DNA of 27,415 nt from an uncultured Blautia sp. (lineage in GTDB: Bacteria > Bacillota > Clostridia > Lachnospirales > Lachnospiraceae): assembly GCA_900542045.1 (NCBI GenBank), contig UQMI01000046.1, forward strand, positions 1 through 27,415, given 5' to 3'. Positions 17,229 to 27,300 of the stretch are shown here, piece after piece. Below the pieces are notes generated by a model. That model worked only from the letters and a program-made list of their open reading frames with translations, did not search any database and was not told the origin of the DNA. The position numbers were made by a program, and so were the translations under genes. Each line of letters starts with the position of its first letter. Position 1 is the first letter of the stretch.

Positions 17229-18302
17229 TTATTCTGTAAAACCAATAAATCCAAAACCAGGTTCCTCTGGCAGAACCAGTTTCTTTGTATCTTCCACATG
17301 GAAACCGCCCTTAAATGGAAGATCTGTCAGTGAGAAAGTCGCATCCAGGTCTGCTCTTGTAATATTCTTTGTTGCTGCGCCCAGGCTGGCAGCTGCAGTA
17401 ATACCCAGATTACTCTCTTCTCCCATGCATCCAAGCATACATTCAATTCCTGCAGCTTCACAGATTGCATTGATCTTCAATGCTTCACGGATACCGCCGC
17501 ACTTCATCAGTTTGATATTCAAATAATCTACTGCTCTGCGTTCCACCAGACGCAATGCATCTTTGGAAGTAAAGCAGCTCTCATCAGACATAATCGGTAC
17601 GCTGGTATGTTTGGTTACATATTCTAAACCAGCAATATCATGATAAGGAACCGGCTGCTCCACAAGCTCCAGATTATATTCATCCAGACGCTCGATCATA
17701 CGCACGGCTTCTTTTGCACTCCATGCCTGATTTGCATCAATACGGATCTTTACATCATCGCCCACAGCCTCACGAATGGCTTTGATACGGGCTACATCTT
17801 CCTCAAAGGAAGTTCCCACTTTTGTTTTGATGGTATCGAAACCAGCTTCCACATGTTTTCTTGCCTTTTCGCCCATAACTTCTGGTTTGTCGATTCCCAC
17901 TGTCATATCTGTTTCGATAAAATTGGAATTTCCACCCAGCAGTTTGTAAACCGGAAGACCGGCCTTCTTACCCAGAAGATCATAGCAGGCCATATCAATG
18001 GCCGTTTTTCCACAGGGAGCATGGGCAGCTGCCCGATCCAGGATCCAATATACTTTTTCCAAATCTGTGGGATCTGTGCCGATCAGATCTTTCTCGAAGG
18101 AACGGATGCAGTCCACAGTTCCCGGCAAATTTTCACCTGTGATCAGAATACCCGGCGCGCCTTCTCCATATCCTACCAGACCTTCATCTGTTTCCACGGA
18201 AACCACCGCGCTGCGGGAATGCGTGATCACACCAAGAGAAATTCGAAATGGCTCCTTCAATGGAATGTTCGTTTCCTGTACTTTAATACCCGTAATCTTC
18301 AT
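17229..18302 (-). CDS. Dipeptide epimerase (enolase superfamily)
   Basis: A 357-residue enolase-superfamily enzyme of the muconate-lactonizing subgroup. The N-terminal capping domain precedes a TIM barrel with the acid/base lysines in KTK (159 and 161) and Lys 264 in NIKLMK, and metal ligands Asp 189 (RIDANQ), Glu 215 (VEQP) and Asp 240 (MSDES). The DLD pair (318 and 320) near the C-terminus is the signature that holds the dipeptide amino group in L-Ala-D/L-Glu-type epimerases and separates them from muconate or mandelate enzymes. The side-chain specificity is not readable by eye. The ATG follows AAGGAG. The gene lies 178 bases downstream of the second ATPase gene with no terminator in between, so it is probably in the same transcript, though a minor internal promoter is possible. 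Confidence 0.87.
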   Translation of the reverse strand: MKITGIKVQETNIPLKEPFRISLGVITHSRSAVVSVETDEGLVGYGEGAPGILITGENLPGTVDCIRSFEKDLIGTDPTDLEKVYWILDRAAAHAPCGKTAIDMACYDLLGKKAGLPVYKLLGGNSNFIETDMTVGIDKPEVMGEKARKHVEAGFDTIKTKVGTSFEEDVARIKAIREAVGDDVKIRIDANQAWSAKEAVRMIERLDEYNLELVEQPVPYHDIAGLEYVTKHTSVPIMSDESCFTSKDALRLVERRAVDYLNIKLMKCGGIREALKINAICEAAGIECMLGCMGEESNLGITAAASLGAATKNITRADLDATFSLTDLPFKGGFHVEDTKKLVLPEEPGFGFIGFTE

Positions 18303-18480
18303 TTTCAGTTCTCCTTAGTTGTATTATTATGATAATGATACAGAAGCAAAAAGAAATCAAACGAATGCTTCCGTACTTCAGACCCCGGGACAGAACTGCA
18401 TTCACAGATTTCTTCTGCCTCCAGGGAACAAAAAAGCACGAAAAGATTCATCTGATAACTTTTCCCTCTGCCATCCTACC

Positions 18481-19461
18481 TCATTGTGGGAAATGGCAGG
18501 CACAGAAATGGCCATTTCCATGATCTTTTAATTCCGGCACCTGTGTTTTGCACATTTCCTGTGCTTTTGGACATCTGGTGTGGAACACACATCCAGAAGG
18601 AGGATTTACCGGACTTGGAAGATCTCCTTCCAGGACGATCTTTTCTTTCTTATGTTTTCTGTCCGGTACCGGAATTGCTGACAAGAGCGCTTCTGTATAT
18701 GGATGCATGGGATGCTGATACAGATCGTTTTTATCTGCCAGCTCCACCATATGTCCCAGATACATTACCGCCACACGGTCAGAAATATGTTTGATAACGC
18801 TGAAGTCATGGGAAATGAAAATATAAGCCATTCCCATCTCTTCCTGCAGATCCTTCAGCAGATTGATCACCTGTGCCTGAATGGACACATCAAGAGCAGA
18901 TACCGGCTCGTCACAGACTACCACCTTTGGATCCAGGATCATGGCCCGGGCAATACCGATTCTCTGACGCTGGCCGCCTGAGAATTCATGTGGGTAACGA
19001 TTTACATACCGGGTATTCAGTCCCACACGCTCCATCATTTTCAGGACACGATCCATCCGTTCCTTATCAGAAAGCTTCAGCTGAATATCCAGAGGCTCTG
19101 CAATAATATCGCCAATGGTCATTCTGGGGTCCAGAGATGCATAGGGATCCTGGAAAATAATCTGCAGCTCACATCTGGATTTCCGCAATTCTTTTGTGGA
19201 AAGAGCAGTGTAATCTTTCCCCTCAAAAATCACCTGGCCATCGGTTGGTTCCAGCAGCCGGAGTACTGTCCGGCCCATGGTGGATTTTCCGCAGCCGGAT
19301 TCTCCCACCACACCCAGAGTTTCGCCCTGATGCAGAGTGAAGCTGACACCATCCACTGCCTTTACAAACACTTTCTTTCTGGAAAAAGGAGAGGATTTTG
19401 TGGGGAACCACTTCTTCAGATTTTTTACTTCCAGTAATACGTTCTTCTGTTCTGCGCTCAT
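18481..19461 (-). CDS. Peptide ABC transporter ATPase, OppF/DppF type
   Basis: This 326-residue ATPase powers import of peptides through the membrane pair encoded upstream. It shows Walker [10 protein letters not shown], the ABC signature FSGGQRQR, Walker B VVVCDEP and the switch His in ISHD. A C-terminal oligopeptide-type extension with several cysteines ([13 protein letters not shown] and the final CACHFPQ) is typical for this ATPase family. I place the start at the ATG at 19461, whose ATGA overlaps the stop of the preceding ATPase gene and which follows GGGAGGATGGAG; an ATG at 19476 lies before that site. Overlap implies translational coupling. Nickel uptake uses related ATPases, but the epimerase neighbour favours peptides. 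Confidence 0.92.
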   Translation of the reverse strand: MSAEQKNVLLEVKNLKKWFPTKSSPFSRKKVFVKAVDGVSFTLHQGETLGVVGESGCGKSTMGRTVLRLLEPTDGQVIFEGKDYTALSTKELRKSRCELQIIFQDPYASLDPRMTIGDIIAEPLDIQLKLSDKERMDRVLKMMERVGLNTRYVNRYPHEFSGGQRQRIGIARAMILDPKVVVCDEPVSALDVSIQAQVINLLKDLQEEMGMAYIFISHDFSVIKHISDRVAVMYLGHMVELADKNDLYQHPMHPYTEALLSAIPVPDRKHKKEKIVLEGDLPSPVNPPSGCVFHTRCPKAQEMCKTQVPELKDHGNGHFCACHFPQ

Positions 19462-20447
19462 TCTCCATCCTCCCATTCATCTGTATATTTCCAGCAGCGA
19501 ACCTGCTGCCCGTCCACATCCACCAGTTCCGGCATTTTCTCCTCACAGATTTTTCTGGATTCACTGCATCTTGGACAGAATGCACAGCCTTTCGGCATCT
19601 GATCCGGACTTGGAACCATACCCGGGATCACATGCAAATGTTTTTCATCATCATCGGTCAGTTTGGGAATACAGTCCATAAGTCCATAGGTATAAGGATG
19701 CCTGGGTGTCTCAAAAATCGCGTCGGCAGTTCCATACTCCACTACTTTTCCTGCATACATGACCATAACATCGTCTGCTACTTCTGCAATAACACCCAGA
19801 TCATGGGTGATCATCATAACAGAAGTTCCCAGTTTCACCTTCAATTCATTGATCAGGTCCAGGATCTGCGCCTGAATTGTCACATCCAGAGCTGTTGTGG
19901 GCTCGTCACAGATCAGAAGCTTCGGATTACAGCACAGGGCAATGGCAATCATCACACGCTGCCGCATACCGCCGGAAAGCTGATGAGGATACTCATCAAA
20001 CCGTTTCTCCGGCAAAGGAATCCTTACCAGGTTCAGCATCTCAATAGCTCTCTTTTTTGCCTCATTCTTGTCCAGGCCCATGTGAATCTTCAGAGCTTCT
20101 GTAATCTGCTGCCCCACCGTAAACACCGGATTCAGAGAAGTCATCGGTTCCTGGAAAATCATGGCAATCTGACTGCCACGGATTTTCCGCATTTCTATTT
20201 TGTCCTTTTTCAGAAGATCTTCACCTTCATACAGGATCTCTCCGTTCACTATTTTTCCAGGCGGGGTCTCTACAAGCTGCATAATGGACAGGGAGGTAAT
20301 ACTTTTTCCGCATCCGGATTCTCCAACGATTCCCAGCGTCTCACCTTTTTTCACATGGAATGAAACACCATCCACAGATTTCACAACACCGTTATCCGTG
20401 TAAAAATAGGTCTTTAAATCTTTTACTTCTAGTAAATTTTCTGACAT
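19458..20447 (-). CDS. Peptide ABC transporter ATPase, OppD/DppD type
   Basis: The partner ATPase of the importer, 329 residues. Walker A is GESGCGKSI, the signature LSGGMRQRV, Walker [13 protein letters not shown], and the switch region MITHDLGV. The C-terminal substrate-type extension carries [15 protein letters not shown]; cysteines at this place hold an iron-sulfur cluster in some characterised DppD-type proteins, and the spacing here would allow it, but this is not proven by sequence. The ATG follows AAGGAGG, 11 bases after the permease gene. The two different ATPases of this family act as a heterodimer under the two permeases. Confidence 0.92.
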   Translation of the reverse strand: MSENLLEVKDLKTYFYTDNGVVKSVDGVSFHVKKGETLGIVGESGCGKSITSLSIMQLVETPPGKIVNGEILYEGEDLLKKDKIEMRKIRGSQIAMIFQEPMTSLNPVFTVGQQITEALKIHMGLDKNEAKKRAIEMLNLVRIPLPEKRFDEYPHQLSGGMRQRVMIAIALCCNPKLLICDEPTTALDVTIQAQILDLINELKVKLGTSVMMITHDLGVIAEVADDVMVMYAGKVVEYGTADAIFETPRHPYTYGLMDCIPKLTDDDEKHLHVIPGMVPSPDQMPKGCAFCPRCSESRKICEEKMPELVDVDGQQVRCWKYTDEWEDGE

Positions 20448-20458
20448 ACAGGGCCTCC

Positions 20459-21367
20459 TTACTGGTTTTTCATCTTAGGATCCAGAGCATCCCGAAGTCC
20501 GTCACCAAAAATATTAAAGGCAATTACCGTGATCATAATGGCAAGACCCGGGAATATACTGTAGCTTGTCAGGTAACTGATGTATGGCTGGGCAAAACTG
20601 ATCATGGAACCCCAGCTCGGAGTCGGCGGCTGAATACCCATTCCCAGGAAGCTTAGGGATGCCTCATACATGATGGCATTCGGAATACCCAGAGTCACAA
20701 GTACGATCACCGTGGAAATACTGTTTGGGATCAGATGCTTCGTAATAATATGGAAGTCTGTGGCACCGCTTGCTCTGGCTGCCTCCACATATTCTTTCTC
20801 TTTCAGCTGCATAATAGAACCACGGATCATACGTGCTGTACGTACCCAGGTCAGAAGACCCAGAGCGATGAAGATATTTTTCATGCCGGGGCCCAGTACA
20901 AACATAATACCCATAGCGAAGATCAGGTCCGGGAACGCCGCGAAGATCTCCATGATACGGGAGATCAGGGTGTCCACCCAGCCGCCGTAGTACGCGGCAA
21001 GCGCGCCCAGCGTCACGCCGATGAACGTAGCGATCACCTGCGCCAGAATGCCGACGCTCAGAGAAATCCTTGTTCCGTAAATGATCCTGGACAGCAGGTC
21101 CCGTCCATACTCATCGGTTCCCAGCAGATGTTCCTTGGACGGACCCTGCAGAAGAACCGAGTAATCCTGCGCGTTGGGATCATAGGGCGCCAGGAGCGGC
21201 GCGAAGATCGCGATCAGGACCAGCAGGATAATGATGCCCAGGCAGAACATGGACATTTTGTTCTTTTTCAGTCTTTTGAAGCTGTCTTTCCAGTAGCTGG
21301 AATATTCAAATTCACCTGCGGCGACAGCCTGTTCGAATTTTTTCTGTCTGTTAAAAAAGCTCATCAT
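20459..21367 (-). CDS. Peptide ABC transporter permease, OppC/DppC type
   Basis: A 302-residue inner-membrane permease with an N-terminal cytosolic stretch, a first membrane helix at about residues 40-60 (CLGIIILLVLIAIFAPLLAP) and five more in the BPD-type domain, including the EAA loop with EAARASGATDFHIITKHLIPN. The OppC family feature of a 20-40 residue loop with HLLGTDEYGRDLLSR is present. The ATG overlaps the stop of the preceding permease gene as ATGA; a second ATG follows directly. Bases 20881-21240 are clearly richer in GC than both flanks of the same gene, which may reflect recombination. Confidence 0.92.
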   Translation of the reverse strand: MMSFFNRQKKFEQAVAAGEFEYSSYWKDSFKRLKKNKMSMFCLGIIILLVLIAIFAPLLAPYDPNAQDYSVLLQGPSKEHLLGTDEYGRDLLSRIIYGTRISLSVGILAQVIATFIGVTLGALAAYYGGWVDTLISRIMEIFAAFPDLIFAMGIMFVLGPGMKNIFIALGLLTWVRTARMIRGSIMQLKEKEYVEAARASGATDFHIITKHLIPNSISTVIVLVTLGIPNAIMYEASLSFLGMGIQPPTPSWGSMISFAQPYISYLTSYSIFPGLAIMITVIAFNIFGDGLRDALDPKMKNQ

Positions 21368-22296
21368 TCCCCTCCCTTTCCATATCGGATTCTCGGATCA
21401 ATAAACGCGTAAGAGAGGTCAACGACCAGATTCACGACAACAAATACAAGGGCAATGTACATAACCGTTCCCTGCAGAAGCGGGAGGTCGCGGTTGGTCA
21501 TTGCGTCTACTGCCAGATTGCCGATTCCCGGGATCGAGAATACCTTTTCAATCAGCATGGATCCGGTAAGCATATAGCCCAGCTCTGTTCCCACCAGTGT
21601 TACGATGGGGATCATCGCGTTTTTCAGGGCATGTTTCATAATAACCGCCTTTTCGGCTACGCCTTTGGAGCGTGCCGTGCGGATATAGTCTTGTTTAATG
21701 ACGTCCAGCATACTGGTTCGGGTGATACGGGCAATACTGCCGGCGTATCTGGTTCCCAGAGCGATACTGGGCAAAATATAGTTCAGTGGTCCGTCGAAAC
21801 CGGAAATGGGCAGAAGATCCAGTTTCAGACCGATTACGATCTGCAGAATAATCGCGACCCAGAAAGCCGGTGCCGACACACCCACCATAGACAGGGTCAT
21901 CAGCAGAGAATCAATCCAGGTTCCTCTTTTTACTGCGGAAATAATACCGCAGGTAAGTCCGATTACCAAAGCAAAAATAAAGGCCATGGCTGCCAGCTGT
22001 ACCGTTACCCGAAAGCAACGCATCAGCGCGTCTGTTACTACTTCTTTTGTAAAATAGGACTGGCCAAAATCCAGATGGATGGCCCCCTTCAAAAAATTCA
22101 GATACTGCTGCCACAGCGGAATGTCAAGTCCCATCTCATGGCGCACCTTGGCGATGGTTTCCGCGTCCGCACGCTTATCCAGCATCATGGCAACAGGATC
22201 GCCCGGTACGACATTCAGCAGTATAAACGTAACCAAAGTAATTCCCAGAAGCACGAGAATTGTCTGTCCAAGCCGTTTTAATGTATAGGATAACAC
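21364..22296 (-). CDS. Peptide ABC transporter permease, OppB/DppB type
   Basis: A 310-residue inner-membrane permease. The N-terminus LSYTLKRLGQTILVLLGITL and the VVPGDP segment at the start of the periplasmic-side loop are diagnostic of OppB/DppB proteins. The EAA loop reads RTARSKGVAEKAVIMKHALK, and the C-terminus VDLSYAFIDPRIRYG is typical. The start is a GTG (22296-22294) preceded by AAGGAGGAG at good spacing. Its upstream gap to the binding-protein gene holds a strong hairpin. It pairs with the OppC-type protein encoded directly downstream. Confidence 0.93.
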   Translation of the reverse strand: MLSYTLKRLGQTILVLLGITLVTFILLNVVPGDPVAMMLDKRADAETIAKVRHEMGLDIPLWQQYLNFLKGAIHLDFGQSYFTKEVVTDALMRCFRVTVQLAAMAFIFALVIGLTCGIISAVKRGTWIDSLLMTLSMVGVSAPAFWVAIILQIVIGLKLDLLPISGFDGPLNYILPSIALGTRYAGSIARITRTSMLDVIKQDYIRTARSKGVAEKAVIMKHALKNAMIPIVTLVGTELGYMLTGSMLIEKVFSIPGIGNLAVDAMTNRDLPLLQGTVMYIALVFVVVNLVVDLSYAFIDPRIRYGKGGE

Positions 22297-22320
22297 TGCT
22301 TCTCCTCCTTAGTCATTTTT

Positions 22321-22362
22321 ATAGCTACGGCAGGATTCTGTTTCAAATCCTGCCGTAGCTAT
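22321..22362 (-). other. Intercistronic hairpin between binding protein and permease genes
   Basis: Two perfect 16-base arms (22321-22336 and 22347-22362) surround a 10-base loop. On the coding (minus) strand the stem is followed by ATAAAAAT rather than a T run, so it is a poor terminator for the operon. It fits an mRNA 3'-end stabiliser that raises binding-protein yield over the permeases. In the plus direction a T5 run follows the stem, so it could block antisense transcription. Confidence 0.7.
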
Positions 22363-22391
22363 TTTTATTCCTGTCTGCTTATCAGTAACGA

Positions 22392-24053
22392 TTACTGTTC
22401 GATATCTGCATTTGCAAACATGGTACGATAGGTTGAGGTTACTTCAAATCCTGTTACATAGGGTTTCTTCAGGTAATACAGCGTCTCGTTGTAAAGCATT
22501 ACAACCGGATGCTCCTGGTGTGTCAGGATATCATCTGCCTGCTCGTAGATCTCCTGTCTCTCTGCCTCGTCATCCGTCTGGATACCTTCCTGCATCAGCT
22601 GTTTGAACTCGTCATTGTGCCAGAAAATAGAGCTGGAGTCTACACGTCCGTCGCTCACCGGATACAGCATGCTGTCCGGGTCGTTGTAGTCAACATACCA
22701 GTTGCTGATACCGCACTGCAGACCGCCGTTGGCCTTCATGTCGGTCCAGGCTGCGCTGTCGACCTGCTCGATCTCCACGTTGATGCCGGCTTCTTTCATC
22801 TGCGCCTGCAGCGCGGTTCCGATGGTCACGCCGGTCGGATACTGGGTATTTACCGTAATTCTCAGATCATAGCCGTCTGCGTATCCGGCTTCTGCCAGAA
22901 GTTCTTTTGCTTTTTCCGGATCATAGGTGTACTGTTCCGCATCCGGATTGTAGCCGATCAGGCCTTCCTGAATGAAGCTGGAAGCCGGGGAAGCGGTTCC
23001 GAACAGAACGCTGTCGCACAGAGCTTCTCTGTCAACTGCGTAATTCAGCGCTTCACGAACTTCTACTTCCGGAATTTCATTTACATTCAGAGACAGATAA
23101 TATCCGCCGAAAGGATTGAAGCTGTGCAGCTCGTCCTTCAGCTCGCCGTTGGCATAGGTCGGATACAGAGCGGAATCCATGTAAACCACATCGATGTTGC
23201 CCTTCTGGTATTCCAGGATACCGGTGTTGGGCTCGTCGATAAAGGTGTACTCGATGCCGTCCAGTTTCACTTCGCCGCCGTGCCAGTCAGGGTTCTTCAC
23301 CAGAGTAGCGCCTGCGCCCATGGTGTAGTTCTCCAGCATGAACGGGCCGGTGCCGTACAGTACGGTCACACCCCAGTCGTCGCCTGCCTCTTCACACGCC
23401 TCTGCCGGATAGATCGCGCAGTACGGTGTGGACAGGGCAGCCAGGAACGGTGTGTAAACTTCAGACATATGGATATTGAAGTGGGTATCGTCTACGATCT
23501 CAATACCGGACAGCTCGTCTGCCTCGCCGTCGAACAGTGCCTGATAGCCTTCTACTTTCTCAAGCAGGCTGGCCATTTTCAGCTTCTTGACCATTCTCTC
23601 CAGAGAATATTTCACATCGTTGCTGGTCAGGGTCTCGCCGTTGTGGAACTTCACGCCTTCCTTCAGGGTGAAGGAATAGGTCAGCATGTCGTCAGACAGG
23701 GTCGGCATCTCTTCCAGCAGGGTCGGCTCCAGGCTTCCGTCCGGAGCAGTTAACAGCAGGGACTCTGTCGTGTTGTCTGTGATCTTCATGATGATACTGT
23801 AGGTGTTCAGCTGCATATCCAGGGGAACCTGGGGATCTTCAGAAGCTACACGCAGGATCTTGCCGCCTTCCGCCGCGCTGCTGTCCGCAGACGCGTCGCC
23901 TTCTTCAGCCGCTTCTGTCTCGGCCGGCGCTTCTGTAGCGGTTTCAGAACCTTCAGAAGCTGTGTCACTTGAGCTGCTGCTTCCGCCACATCCGGCAAGG
24001 CTTGTTACCACCATTGCAGATGCCAGAAGCAGGGTTAATAATCTCTTCTTCAT
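22392..24053 (-). CDS. Peptide-binding lipoprotein (SBP family 5, OppA/DppA type)
   Basis: A 553-residue extracytoplasmic solute-binding protein. A signal peptide with lipobox SLAGC predicts lipidation at Cys 22, followed by a low-complexity Ser/Thr/Glu/Ala linker to about residue 65. The family-5 body follows, with YSFTLKEGVKFHNGETLTSNDVKYSLERM, the segment YGTGPFML and the C-terminal lobe with EQVDSAAWTDMK. It captures peptides and passes them to the permeases encoded next. The ATG follows AAGGAGGAG. It is the first gene of the operon with a consensus promoter, and a hairpin after the gene probably favours its excess. Sugar- or nickel-binding members of the family exist, but the operon content favours peptides. 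Confidence 0.92.
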   Translation of the reverse strand: MKKRLLTLLLASAMVVTSLAGCGGSSSSSDTASEGSETATEAPAETEAAEEGDASADSSAAEGGKILRVASEDPQVPLDMQLNTYSIIMKITDNTTESLLLTAPDGSLEPTLLEEMPTLSDDMLTYSFTLKEGVKFHNGETLTSNDVKYSLERMVKKLKMASLLEKVEGYQALFDGEADELSGIEIVDDTHFNIHMSEVYTPFLAALSTPYCAIYPAEACEEAGDDWGVTVLYGTGPFMLENYTMGAGATLVKNPDWHGGEVKLDGIEYTFIDEPNTGILEYQKGNIDVVYMDSALYPTYANGELKDELHSFNPFGGYYLSLNVNEIPEVEVREALNYAVDREALCDSVLFGTASPASSFIQEGLIGYNPDAEQYTYDPEKAKELLAEAGYADGYDLRITVNTQYPTGVTIGTALQAQMKEAGINVEIEQVDSAAWTDMKANGGLQCGISNWYVDYNDPDSMLYPVSDGRVDSSSIFWHNDEFKQLMQEGIQTDDEAERQEIYEQADDILTHQEHPVVMLYNETLYYLKKPYVTGFEVTSTYRTMFANADIEQ

Positions 24054-24079
24054 AGACTCCTCCTTATAAAACTTTTTTT

Positions 24080-24108
24080 ACCGTTTCTTCACATTGTTTT
24101 AAAACGGT
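24080..24108 (-). promoter_or_regulatory. Hairpin in the leader of the binding-protein mRNA
   Basis: ACCGTTT (minus, 24108-24102) can pair with AAACGGT (24086-24080) across 15 bases, close to the 5' end of the predicted transcript (start near 24121). It may be structural only; no known riboswitch consensus was recognised. Confidence 0.3.
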
Positions 24109-24127
24109 TTGCACAGTTATCTTACTC

Positions 24128-24156
24128 ATTATATTTTTTGTCTGTCTTTCTGTCAA
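24128..24156 (-). promoter_or_regulatory. Consensus sigma-A promoter of the peptide operon
   Basis: A perfect TTGACA (24156-24151), 17-base spacer and TATAAT (24133-24128) on the minus strand, about 75 bases ahead of the binding-protein ATG and shortly after the rpoC terminator. Transcription of the seven-gene operon should start near 24121. Confidence 0.9.
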
Positions 24157-24201
24157 CAACTTTTGTCAGCTTACAACAGAAAAATTCTGGTTTTTTTCTC
24201 T

Positions 24202-24246
24202 AAAAAAAGGAAGCCTGACCATAATTCGTTTTTGTCAAGCTTCCTT
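24202..24246 (-). terminator. rpoC terminator
   Basis: On the minus strand AAGGAAGCTTGAC (24246-24234) pairs with GTCAGGCTTCCTT (24219-24207) with one G-T pair, followed by a run of seven T. It ends the rpoBC transcript about 90 bases after the stop codon and separates it from the peptide operon. Confidence 0.92.
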
Positions 24247-24335
24247 GCTATCGCGCTGATTCTGCGCTTCTCTGATACGCTAAATCAACTTTTTCTATAT
24301 TTGTATTTTCATTTCAGATGATTTCCGATCAATTA

Positions 24336-27300
24336 TCAGTCTTCTTTCTGTTCATCGCTGACGGACACAAGTTCTTCTTCGCTGCTCTCTATTTCTCCAG
24401 TGTCCCCGTCCTCCAGGTCGATGTCGAAATCCAGATCTTCCTCATCCTCTTCCAGATCCAGCACTTCCTCCTCGCCTGCATCCAGTCTCACCTGACTGTA
24501 ACGTTTCATGCCAGTACCGGCGGGAATCAGTTTACCAATGATAACATTTTCCTTCAGACCGATCAGAGGATCGACTTTGCCCTTGATGGCCGCTTCTGTC
24601 AGAACTTTGGTGGTCTCCTGGAAAGATGCCGCTGACAGGAAGGAGTTCGTAGCCAGAGAAGCCTTGGTGATACCCAGCATCACCTGCTTGCCTTCTGCCG
24701 GTTCCAGGCCCTGTGCCTCCAGCTCTGCATTGACGTCTTCGAATTCCAGTACATCCACAAGAGTTCCCGGCAGGAAATCACTGTCACCGTTATTCTCAAT
24801 ACGGATCTTCTTCAGCATCTGGCGAACGATAACCTCAATATGCTTATCATTAATTTCCACACCCTGCAGACGGTACACTCTCTGCACTTCCTGGATCATA
24901 TAATCCTGAACAGCACGCAGACCTTTGATCTTCAGAATGTCGTGGGGATTGATGCTGCCTTCGGTCAGCTCATCGCCGGCTTCCAGAACCTGTCCGTCCA
25001 TGACTTTGATACGGGAACCATATGGGATCAGATAGGTGCGGGAATCTCCGCTGTCCTGATCTGTCACGGTGATCTCACGTTTCTTCTTTGTATCGCTGAT
25101 CGTGGCGATACCCTTGATTTCCGTAATAATAGCAAGTCCTTTCGGCTTTCTTGCCTCAAACAGCTCCTCCACACGGGGAAGACCCTGGGTAATATCGCCG
25201 CCGGCCACACCGCCGGTATGGAAGGTACGCATGGTCAGCTGTGTACCAGGCTCACCGATGGACTGGGCAGCAATAATACCTACAGACTCACCTACCTGTA
25301 CCGCTTCTCCGGTAGCCATATTCGCTCCATAGCATTTTGCACAGATACCCACATGGCACTTACAGGTAAGAATCGTACGAATCTTTACTCTTTTGATATC
25401 GCCGCCGTCTTCATTGCTGACACCCTCTTTAATGATCCTTGCCGCACGTTTCGGTGTAATCATATGATTGGCCTTCACAAGGACTTCGCCGTCTTTATTT
25501 TTAATGGTCTCACAGGAATATCTTCCGGTAATACGTTCCTGCAGACTTTCAATCTCTTCTTTTCCGTCCGCAAACTCCCTTACATACATGCCGGGAATCT
25601 CATCCTTGCCTTCGCAGCAATCTGCTTCCCGGACGATCAGATCCTGGGAAACATCCACCAGACGTCTGGTCAGATAACCGGAGTCAGCAGTACGGAGAGC
25701 CGTATCGGACAAACCTTTACGGGCTCCATGAGCGGACATAAAGTATTCCAGTACGTCCAGACCTTCACGGAAATTGGACTTGATTGGCAGCTCGATGGTA
25801 TGACCTGTGGTATCTGCCATCAGTCCACGCATACCGGCCAGCTGCTTGATCTGCTTATCGGAACCACGGGCACCGGAGTCGGCCATCATGTAAATATTGT
25901 TATATTTATCCAGTCCGGACAGCAGCGCCTTGGTCAGGGTATCGTCCGTATTTTTCCAGGTCTCTACGACTTCTTTGTAACGTTCTTCTTCTGTAATCAG
26001 ACCACGTTTGTAGTTCTTCGTTATCAGATCCACCGTATCCTGCGCCTTCTGGATCAGCTCCGGCTTCTGAGGCGGCACAGTCATATCCGAAATGGATACG
26101 GTCATGGCTGCCTTGGTGGAATATTTGTATCCCATGGATTTGATATCATCCAGTACCTCAGCGGTCTTGGTAGCCCCATGGGTATTGATAACTTTTTCCA
26201 GGATCTGCTTCAGCTGCTTCTTTCCTACCAGGAAATCCACTTCCGGAAGCAGCAGATTCTCCGGATTGCTTCTGTCTACAAATCCCAGATCCTGCGGCAG
26301 GATCTCATTAAACAGGAAACGGCCCAATGTGGACTCTACCATTCCTGTCACCACTTCTCCCTCTGCATTTTTTCTGGAGCAGCGTACACGGATCTTACTC
26401 TGCAGAGTAATCACCTGGTTTTCATAAGCCAGAATTGCCTCATTGACACTGCGGAATACCTTTCCTTCTCCCTTGTTTCCAGGTCTCTCCTGCGTCAGAT
26501 AATAAATTCCCAGCACCATATCCTGAGAAGGAACGGCCACAGGACCTCCATCAGAAGGCTTCAGCAGGTTGTTGGGTGACAGCAGGAGGAACCGGCATTC
26601 TGCCTGCGCTTCCACAGACAGAGGAAGATGCACAGCCATCTGGTCACCGTCAAAGTCCGCATTAAATGCAGTACATACCAGCGGATGCAGCTTGATGGCC
26701 TTACCTTCTACCAGGATCGGCTCAAATGCCTGAATACCCAGTCTGTGCAGCGTAGGAGCACGGTTCAGCATAACCGGATGCTCTTTGATGACTTCTTCCA
26801 GTACATCCCATACCTCCGGCTGCAGCTTCTCTACCATCTTCTTTGCGTTCTTGATATTGTGGGAAGTGCCGTTCGCCACAAGCTCTTTCATAACGAAAGG
26901 CTTAAACAGCTCAATGGCCATTTCTTTCGGCAGACCGCACTGGTAAATCTTCAGTTCAGGTCCTACTACAATTACCGAACGTCCGGAATAGTCTACACGT
27001 TTTCCCAGCAGGTTCTGACGGAAACGTCCGGACTTTCCTTTGAGCATATCGGAGAGAGACTTCAGGGCACGGTTTCCCGGTCCTGTTACCGGACGTCCAC
27101 GGCGTCCGTTGTCGATCAGGGCGTCTACGGCCTCCTGGAGCATACGCTTCTCATTGCGCACGATAATATCCGGCGCTCCCAGCTCCAGCAGTCTTTTCAG
27201 GCGGTTATTACGGTTAATGATCCGGCGGTACAGATCATTCAGGTCGGATGTTGCAAAACGTCCGCCGTCCAGCTGTACCATAGGACGCAGATCCGGCGGG

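Noticed and set aside
18303..18480. Separate promoter or terminator between the second ATPase and the epimerase genes
   Set aside because: Only weak promoter-like matches and no stem with T run were found, so I keep the seven genes as one operon.
22509..23753. 414-codon plus-strand frame
   Set aside because: Antisense to the binding-protein gene; long only because of that gene's codon usage.
24840..26579. 579-codon plus-strand frame
   Set aside because: Antisense to rpoC, no ribosome binding site or family features.
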